A stretch of 64,000 bases of DNA from contig CANGNF010000006.1 in assembly GCA_947455205.1 (NCBI GenBank), forward strand, positions 1 to 64,000, written 5' to 3'. The notes beneath the pieces were generated by a model. That model worked only from the letters and a program-made list of their open reading frames with translations. It ran no database searches and was not told the origin of the DNA. Origin of the DNA: Acetobacteraceae bacterium (GTDB lineage Bacteria; Pseudomonadota; Alphaproteobacteria; Acetobacterales; Acetobacteraceae). This document shows, piece by piece, positions 57,993-64,000 of this stretch. Each line of letters opens with the position of its first letter. Positions within the stretch are counted from its first letter, which is position 1. The position numbers and the translations under genes were made by a program.

Positions 57993-60025
57993 CCGAACGC
58001 CAATTGCACGCGCTGGCCGCGGCGGCCGGGGTGCAGCGCCGCTGGGAAGACGTGCGCGGCCAGCAGCAGCAGGTTGCCGACGAAACCCTCGCCGCCGTCC
58101 TTGCCGCCCTGGGCCTGCCGGTGGACAGCGACGCCGCCATGCAGGACGCGGTGGCGCTGCTGGCCGCCGCGGCGCAGCGCCTGCCGCCGCTGCTGACCAT
58201 GACCTGCGGGCCGGATGGGCTGGCGGTGCCCGGCAGCCAGCCCGGCGACCGCTACCGCCTGGTGCTGGAGGAAGGCGAGCAGCGCGAGGGCCGCCTGGAA
58301 CAGGGCTGGGGCGGCGAGGCGCGGCTGCCCGCCCTGACCACCCCCGGCTACCACCGGCTGGAGGTGGGTGGCGCGCATTGCCAGGTGGCGGCGGCGCCGT
58401 CGCGCTGCTTCAGCCTGCTGGAAGCCGGCGCCACCCGGCATGACGCCGCCGCCCCCTGGGCCTTGGCCGCGCAGCTCTATGGCCTCAGGCGCCAGGGCGA
58501 CCTCGGCATCGGCGATTTCGGCGGCGTGGCGCAGCTGGCGCGCAGCGCGGCCCGGCTCGGCGCCGGCGCGCTGGCGCTCAGCCCGGTGCACGCGCAGTTC
58601 AGCGCCGACCCGACCAAGTACGGCCCCTACGCGCCCTCCACCCGGCTGCTGCTGAACGTGCTGCACGCCGACCCCGCGGCCGCGCTGGGCCCGCAGGCGG
58701 TGCCGGCGAATGACGAGGCCGCCTTCATCGACTGGCCCGCCGCCGCCGCGCGCAAGCTGGCCAGGCTGCGGGCGCTCTACGACCAGGCGCAGGACCACCC
58801 GGGCTTCGTCGCCTTCCGCGACCAGGCCGGCCCGGCGCTGGAGGAACACGCCCGGTTCGAGGCGCTGCACGCGCACCTGTACGGCGGCGATGCCGCGCTG
58901 TGGCACTGGCGCGACTGGCCGGCGGAATACCGCACGCCGCAGGCCGTGGGCGTGCAGCGCTTCGTCCGCGACCACGCCGGGGAGGTTGCCTTCCACGCCT
59001 TCTGCCAGTGGCTGGCCGATGCCTCCCTGGCGGAGGCGCAGCGCGTCGCGCGGCAGTCCGGCATGAGCATCGGGCTGATCGCCGACCTGGCCGTGGGCAC
59101 CGATGGCGGCGGCAGCCATGCCTGGAGCCGCCAGGACGAGGTCATCAGCGGCTTCAGCGTCGGCGCCCCGCCCGATATCTTCTCGCCGCTTGGCCAGGAC
59201 TGGGGGCTGACAGCCTTCTCGCCGCTGCAGATGCGCGCCGGCGGCTTCCGCGCCTTCCAGGAGCTGCTGCGCGCCACCATGCGCCACGCCGGCGGCATGC
59301 GGCTGGACCACGCCATGGGGCTGCAACGGCTGTGGGTGGTGCCCACCGGCATGGGCCCGGCCGAGGGCGCCTATCTGGGCTACCCCGTGCAGGACCTGCT
59401 GCGCCTGCTGGCGCTGGAATCGCACCGCCACCGCTGCATCGTCATCGGCGAGGACCTGGGGACCCTGCCGGAAGGCTTCCACCAGCGCATGGCGCAGGCC
59501 GGCATCCTCGGCATGCGCGTGCTGTGGTTCGAGCAGGACAAGGAGGGCGGCTTCCGCCCGCCGCGCGACTGGCCGGTGGAAGCCGCGGCCATGACCACGA
59601 CCCACGACCTGCCCACCGTCGCCGGCTGGTGGCGCGGCCGCGACATCGAATGGCGGGAGAAGCTGGGCCGCTTCCCCTCGCATGAGGCCGCGCAGCAGGA
59701 ACAGGCGCAGCGCCAGCAGGACCGCACCGCGCTGTGGGACGCCATGCGGGAAAGCCGCGCCGCCGAGGGCCCGCCGCCGAACGACCCGCAGCCGGTGGTG
59801 GATGCCGCGCTGGTGCATGTCGCCAGCGCCCGCTGCTCGCTGGCGATCCTGCCGCTGGAGGATGCCCTGGGCCTGGACGAGCAACCCAACATGCCCGGCA
59901 CCGTGGAAGGCCACCCCAACTGGCAGCGCCGCCTGCCGGGCCAGGCGGCGGACCTGCTGCACGACCCCGCGGTTGCGCGCCGCCTGGGCAGCTTCGCCCG
60001 CGCCCGGCCGAGGCGCGCCTCGTGA
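57989..60025 (+). CDS. malQ: 4-alpha-glucanotransferase (amylomaltase)
   Basis: The protein has 678 residues from ATG 57989, which overlaps the treZ stop. The GH77 catalytic residues are D440 (RLDHAMGLQRLW), E488 (VIGEDLGTLP) and D540 (TTHDLPTVAGWW). The N-terminal 120 residues form the extra domain common in proteobacterial MalQ. It disproportionates malto-oligosaccharides, supplying chains long enough for TreY. It ends with a GTGA overlap into treY. Confidence 0.94.
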   Translation: MTERQLHALAAAAGVQRRWEDVRGQQQQVADETLAAVLAALGLPVDSDAAMQDAVALLAAAAQRLPPLLTMTCGPDGLAVPGSQPGDRYRLVLEEGEQREGRLEQGWGGEARLPALTTPGYHRLEVGGAHCQVAAAPSRCFSLLEAGATRHDAAAPWALAAQLYGLRRQGDLGIGDFGGVAQLARSAARLGAGALALSPVHAQFSADPTKYGPYAPSTRLLLNVLHADPAAALGPQAVPANDEAAFIDWPAAAARKLARLRALYDQAQDHPGFVAFRDQAGPALEEHARFEALHAHLYGGDAALWHWRDWPAEYRTPQAVGVQRFVRDHAGEVAFHAFCQWLADASLAEAQRVARQSGMSIGLIADLAVGTDGGGSHAWSRQDEVISGFSVGAPPDIFSPLGQDWGLTAFSPLQMRAGGFRAFQELLRATMRHAGGMRLDHAMGLQRLWVVPTGMGPAEGAYLGYPVQDLLRLLALESHRHRCIVIGEDLGTLPEGFHQRMAQAGILGMRVLWFEQDKEGGFRPPRDWPVEAAAMTTTHDLPTVAGWWRGRDIEWREKLGRFPSHEAAQQEQAQRQQDRTALWDAMRESRAAEGPPPNDPQPVVDAALVHVASARCSLAILPLEDALGLDEQPNMPGTVEGHPNWQRRLPGQAADLLHDPAVARRLGSFARARPRRAS

Positions 60026-62775
60026 GCCCGCCCCGCGCCACCTGCCGGCTGCAATTCCACGCCGGCTTCACCCTCGACGACGCCGCGGCGGTGGTGCCCT
60101 ACCTGGCCCGCCTCGGCATCAGCCACCTCTACGCCTCGCCGATCCTGAAGGCCCGCCCCGGCTCCACCCATGGCTACGACATCGTCGACCACAACGAGAT
60201 CAACCCCGAACTGGGCGGGATGCCCGCGCTGCGCCGGCTCAGCGATGCGCTGAAGCAGGCCGGGCTTGGCCTCATCCTGGATATCGTGCCCAACCACATG
60301 GGCGTCGGCGGCGCCGACAACGCCTGGTGGCTGGACGTGCTGGAATGGGGCCGGCAGTCCCGCTACGCCGGCTTCTTCGACATCGACTGGGAGCCACCGG
60401 ACCGCAGCCTGCACAACCGGCTGCTGGCCCCCTTCCTGGGTGCGCCGTATGGCGAGGCGCTGGCCAGCGGCGACCTGACGCTGCAATTCGAGGCCGCGAC
60501 CGGCAAGCTGCACGCGCAGTACTTCGAGCATCGCTTTCCGATCTCGCCGCAGTTCTACGGGACCGTGCTGCGCGCCGCGGAATCGCAACCGCTGGAGCCG
60601 CTCATCATCGGCTTCGGCCAGGTGATGCTGGCGCAGCGCGACCGCACCGCCGCCCGCACCGCCGCCGAGGACGCCCAGCGCAGCCTGGCCGGCTTCGCCG
60701 CCACGCCGGAAGGCGAGGCCGCCATCGCCGCCGCGCTCGCCGCCTTCTCCCCCGCCACGGCGGAGGGTCGCGACCGGCTGCACCGCCTGCTGGAACGGCA
60801 GCACTACAAGCTGGTCTGGTGGCGCGCGGCGGCCGACGAGATCAACTGGCGCCGCTTCTTCGACATCACCTCCCTGGCCGGCCTGCGGGTGGAGGAACCC
60901 GAGGTCTTCGACGCCACCCACGCGCTGGTGGAACAGCTCTACGCCGAGGGCACCATCGACGGTGTGCGGGTGGACCACGTGGACGGCCTGGCCGACCCGC
61001 GCGCCTATTGCCGCAAGCTGCGCCGCCGGCTGGAGGTGGCCCGCCCGGGCAGCGAGCCGATCGTCTGGATCGAGAAGATCCTGGCGCCGTTCGAGCCGCT
61101 GCACACCGATTGGCTGGTGGATGGCTCCACCGGCTACGACTTCATGGACGAAGCCGCCGGCGTGCTGCACGACCCCGCCGGCGAGGCCCCGCTTACCGAG
61201 CTTTGGGTGGACGCCACCGGTCGCGCCGGCCGGTTCGAGGACGAGGCGCGCGAGGCCCGCCGCCAGATCCTGCGCGACAACCTGGCCAGCGAGCTGAACG
61301 CCACCGCCGCCGCGCTGAAGCGCGTGGCCAACCGCGACCTGGTGACGCGCGACTTCACCCTTACCGCGCTGCGCCGTGCCCTGGCGGAGGTGCTGGCCCA
61401 CTTCCCGGTGTATCGGCTGTATGTCGGCCCCGGCGGCCGCAGCGCCGAGGACAAGCGCCTGCTGGACTGGGCGCTGGCCGGGGCGCGCCGCACGGTACGT
61501 GCCACCGAGCGTCCTCTGCTGGACCTGCTGGATGGCTGGCTGGGCGGCGACCCGCCGCGCAGCATGGCGCCGATGCTGCGGCGGGAGCGCCTGGCCGCCG
61601 CCGTCCGCTTCCAGCAGCTCTCGGCGCCGGTGGCGGCCAAGAGCGTGGAGGACACCGCCTTCTACCGCTACGGCCGCCTGCTGAGCCGCAACGAGGTCGG
61701 CAGCGACCCCGCGCATTTCCACCTGAGCTGCGCCGGCTTCCACGCTGCCGCTCGCGCCCGTGGCCGCGACTTCCCCGGCGCCCTGCTGGCCACCGCCACG
61801 CACGACCACAAGCGCGGCGAGGATGCCCGCGCCCGCCTGGCCGTGCTGTCCGAGGTGCCGGCCGAATGGGGCGCCGCCCTGGCCCGCTGGGTCCGCCTCA
61901 ACGCGAGCCTAAAGAAGGAGGTGGACGGCACCCCCGCCCCCGACGCCGCCGACGAGGTCATGCTGTACCAGTCCCTGCTGGGCGCCTGGCCGCTGGGCGA
62001 GGACACTGCCGGGCTGGAGGAGCGCGTTGCCGCCTGGCAGGAAAAGGCGGTGCGCGAGGCCAAGCGCCGCAGCGAATGGGCGGTGCCGAACCAGCCCTAT
62101 GAACAGGCCTGCCGCGAGTTCCTCGGCGCCATGCTGGCACCGGACCGCGCCAGCCACCTGCGCGAGGAAATGGCCGCCTTCGCGCATCGGCTGGCCCCGG
62201 CCGGGGCGGTGAACAGCTTGGCCCAGCTGCTGCTGCGCTGCACCGCGCCGGGCGTGCCGGACCTCTACCAGGGCACCGAGTTCTGGGACTACTCCCTGGT
62301 GGACCCCGACAACCGGCGCCCGGTGGACTGGCCCGCCCGCGCCGCCGCGCTGGATGGCGCGGAGCCCACGGCGCTGCTGCCACACTGGCGCGACGGGCGC
62401 GTCAAGCAGGCGCTGCTGGCCCGGCTGCTGGCCCGGCGCGCGGCCAACCCGGCGCTGTTCGCCGCCGGGGAATACCTGCCCCTGGTCGCCGAAGGCCCCG
62501 CCGCCCAGCACGTTCTGGCCTTCGCCCGCCGGCAACGCGGCCAAGTGGTGGTCGCCGTCGCCACCCGGCTGGCCGCTGGCCTGCTGGGGGAGGGCACGCT
62601 GCCGCATGTTCCGCCTGCGGCATGGCAGGGAACCACGCTCCCGCTGCCGCGTGTTGGCAAGGCACGCAGCTGGCTGGACGCGCTGGGCGGCGGCAGGCTT
62701 TCCGCCGAAGGCGATCGCCTGCCGCTCGGCGACATCCTCTCCCGGCTGCCGGTGGCATTGCTGGAGGTGACATGA
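60022..62775 (+). CDS. treY: Malto-oligosyltrehalose synthase
   Basis: TreY turns the reducing-end glucose of a malto-oligosaccharide into a trehalose unit. The protein has 917 residues from GTG 60022. It opens PRATCRLQFHAGFTLDDAAA with the family ILKARPGSTHGYD block. The nucleophile is D318 (GVRVDHVDGLADP) and the acid/base E351 (WIEKILAPFE). It works with TreZ, coded two genes upstream. Its TGA is overlapped by the otsA ATG. Confidence 0.95.
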   Translation: MSPPRATCRLQFHAGFTLDDAAAVVPYLARLGISHLYASPILKARPGSTHGYDIVDHNEINPELGGMPALRRLSDALKQAGLGLILDIVPNHMGVGGADNAWWLDVLEWGRQSRYAGFFDIDWEPPDRSLHNRLLAPFLGAPYGEALASGDLTLQFEAATGKLHAQYFEHRFPISPQFYGTVLRAAESQPLEPLIIGFGQVMLAQRDRTAARTAAEDAQRSLAGFAATPEGEAAIAAALAAFSPATAEGRDRLHRLLERQHYKLVWWRAAADEINWRRFFDITSLAGLRVEEPEVFDATHALVEQLYAEGTIDGVRVDHVDGLADPRAYCRKLRRRLEVARPGSEPIVWIEKILAPFEPLHTDWLVDGSTGYDFMDEAAGVLHDPAGEAPLTELWVDATGRAGRFEDEAREARRQILRDNLASELNATAAALKRVANRDLVTRDFTLTALRRALAEVLAHFPVYRLYVGPGGRSAEDKRLLDWALAGARRTVRATERPLLDLLDGWLGGDPPRSMAPMLRRERLAAAVRFQQLSAPVAAKSVEDTAFYRYGRLLSRNEVGSDPAHFHLSCAGFHAAARARGRDFPGALLATATHDHKRGEDARARLAVLSEVPAEWGAALARWVRLNASLKKEVDGTPAPDAADEVMLYQSLLGAWPLGEDTAGLEERVAAWQEKAVREAKRRSEWAVPNQPYEQACREFLGAMLAPDRASHLREEMAAFAHRLAPAGAVNSLAQLLLRCTAPGVPDLYQGTEFWDYSLVDPDNRRPVDWPARAAALDGAEPTALLPHWRDGRVKQALLARLLARRAANPALFAAGEYLPLVAEGPAAQHVLAFARRQRGQVVVAVATRLAAGLLGEGTLPHVPPAAWQGTTLPLPRVGKARSWLDALGGGRLSAEGDRLPLGDILSRLPVALLEVT

Positions 62776-64000
62776 GCCGGATCGTCGTCGTCTCCAACCG
62801 GGTGCCCGCGCCAGCCGGCAATGCCGGGCAGGCGGGCGGCCTGGCGGTGGCGTTGCTGGGGCTGATGCGCCGGCGCGGCGGCCTCTGGTTCGGCTGGTCC
62901 GGCGCGGTCAGCCAGGCGACGGAGCCCAGCTTCACCCAGCGCGGCGCGGTCGGCTATGCCACGCTGGACCTGTCGGAGGCCGAGCATCGCGGCTTCTACA
63001 CCGGCTACGCCAATGGCGTGCTGTGGCCCTCGCTGCACGGCCTGTCGCACCTGATGCACTTCCGCCGGCCGGACCTGGAGAGCTACCGCCAGGTCAACCG
63101 CCGCTTCGCCGACCGGCTGGTGCCGCTGCTGAAGCCCGAGGACCTGATCTGGATCCACGACTACCACCTGCTGCCGCTGCCCGGCGCGCTGCGGGAGAGG
63201 GGCGTCGGCCTGCCCACCGGCTTCTTCCTGCACGTGCCCTTCCCGGCGCCGGAGGCAGCTTCCGTCGCGCCGGGCATCCGCGGCCTGCTGACGGATATGA
63301 TGGCGGCGGACCTGCTGGGCTTCCAGACCACGGCGGACCGCGACAACTTCGCCGCCTCGGCCGCCGCCTTCACCCCGGCGCGGCGGCATGACGACAACCA
63401 CCTGACCCTGGGCGGCCGTCAGGTGCGGCTGGGCGTCTTCGCCGCCGAGATCAGCGCCCGCGACTTTGCCGCCACCGCCGCCACCCAGGCGCAGGCCGAG
63501 CCGGCCCGCTTGCTGGCCCGCAGCCTGCCTGGCCAGGCGCTGCTGTTGGGGGTGGACCGGCTGGACCCGACCAAGGGCATTCCGGAGCGGCTGGAAGCCT
63601 TCGGCCGCGTGCTGGCCCGCCGCCCCGGCCGCGACCTGGCCTTCCTGCAGATCGCCGCGCCCTCGCGTGAGGATGTCGCCGCCTACCGCGACCTGCGGCA
63701 GGAGCTGGACACCGCCGGTGGCGCGCTGAACAGCGAGTTCGGCGAGCCGGACTGGACCCCGCTGCGCCTGGTTGCCCGCCCGCAGGCGCGCGACACGGTG
63801 GCCGGCTTCATGCGCCTGGCGCGCGTGGGCCTGGTGACGCCGCTGCGCGACGGCATGAACCTGGTGGCCAAGGAATACGTTGCGGCGCAGGACCCGGCCA
63901 ACCCCGGCGTGCTGGTGCTGTCCCGCTTCGCCGGCGCCGCCGCGCAGCTGAGCGATGCCCTGCTGGTCAACCCGCACGACGTGGAAGCCATGGCCGAGGC
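62772..64000 (+). CDS. otsA: Trehalose-6-phosphate synthase (partial, runs off the window)
   Basis: Only 409 codons are present; OtsA is about 460-480 long, so little is missing. Sugar-binding residues are in place: R10 in VSNRVP, the Trp in WFGWSG, GYANGVLWPSLH, HDYHLLPLP, and R263/K268 in VDRLDPTKG (R262/K267 in E. coli). It condenses UDP-glucose with glucose-6-phosphate. UDP-glucose can come from the GalU encoded at 1801-2676. It overlaps treY by ATGA. A trehalose-6-phosphate phosphatase gene probably follows outside the window, but that cannot be seen. Confidence 0.94.
   Translation, partial: MSRIVVVSNRVPAPAGNAGQAGGLAVALLGLMRRRGGLWFGWSGAVSQATEPSFTQRGAVGYATLDLSEAEHRGFYTGYANGVLWPSLHGLSHLMHFRRPDLESYRQVNRRFADRLVPLLKPEDLIWIHDYHLLPLPGALRERGVGLPTGFFLHVPFPAPEAASVAPGIRGLLTDMMAADLLGFQTTADRDNFAASAAAFTPARRHDDNHLTLGGRQVRLGVFAAEISARDFAATAATQAQAEPARLLARSLPGQALLLGVDRLDPTKGIPERLEAFGRVLARRPGRDLAFLQIAAPSREDVAAYRDLRQELDTAGGALNSEFGEPDWTPLRLVARPQARDTVAGFMRLARVGLVTPLRDGMNLVAKEYVAAQDPANPGVLVLSRFAGAAAQLSDALLVNPHDVEAMAE

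Overview
This is a very GC-rich 64-kb stretch from the chromosome of an aerobic heterotrophic alphaproteobacterium, most likely Acetobacteraceae of the Roseomonas type. The pointers are strong G/C third-position bias, seven orphan Bug/TctC-type periplasmic binding proteins, an FNR/FixK-type regulator, form-II molybdenum hydroxylase and TauD/TfdA genes, and a large GlgE/trehalose operon. The placement is inferred from gene content; no marker gene is present. I see no rRNA, tRNA, CRISPR array, transposase or integrase. No gap between genes exceeds about 300 bp.

Layout. (1) 1-5441: an exported protein fragment, a vWA/J-domain pair, then galU-ugd-pgm, which converts hexose phosphate to UDP-glucose and UDP-glucuronate for surface polysaccharide. 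(2) 5497-19162: accessory catabolism with an aminotransferase-fold enzyme, two paralogous TauD-type dioxygenases, an FMN-dependent monooxygenase, a D-amino-acid-type PLP enzyme, an amidohydrolase, a quinone reductase, a VOC protein, a Gfo/Idh oxidoreductase and three Bug proteins. The substrate cannot be read from sequence. (3) 19173-20004: an FNR-type oxygen sensor with a likely autoregulatory box. (4) 20079-24388: a four-gene cassette of phage-tail-type proteins, including a 940-residue beta-helix/tail-fibre protein, with no other phage genes. (5) 24647-28387: a PotFGHI-type putrescine ABC transporter. (6) 28443-43970: tandem class-I aminotransferases, a haloacetate-dehalogenase-like hydrolase with a Bug protein, a decarboxylase/dehydrogenase/metallo-hydrolase operon, an orphan molybdenum hydroxylase large subunit, a single-domain response regulator, and a TauD-Bug-ThDP enzyme operon. 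(7) 44022-47304: hemN with an FNR box, then an AtzG-AtzE-cupin operon. (8) 47457-64000: glgE, treS-maltokinase, glgB, treZ, malQ, treY and otsA, each overlapping the next by 4 nt. Trehalose can be made by three routes, and alpha-glucan can be both built and broken down.

The strongest points for a second look are: two nearly identical FNR/FixK boxes upstream of fnr and hemN; a degenerate, apparently dead GH13 domain fused to the front of GlgE; the isolated tail-fibre cassette; and a hydrolase carrying the residue set of fluoroacetate dehalogenase, translationally coupled to a binding protein. I found no clear new defence or mobile system. Start codons were chosen by eye from Shine-Dalgarno sequences, overlaps and family N-termini.
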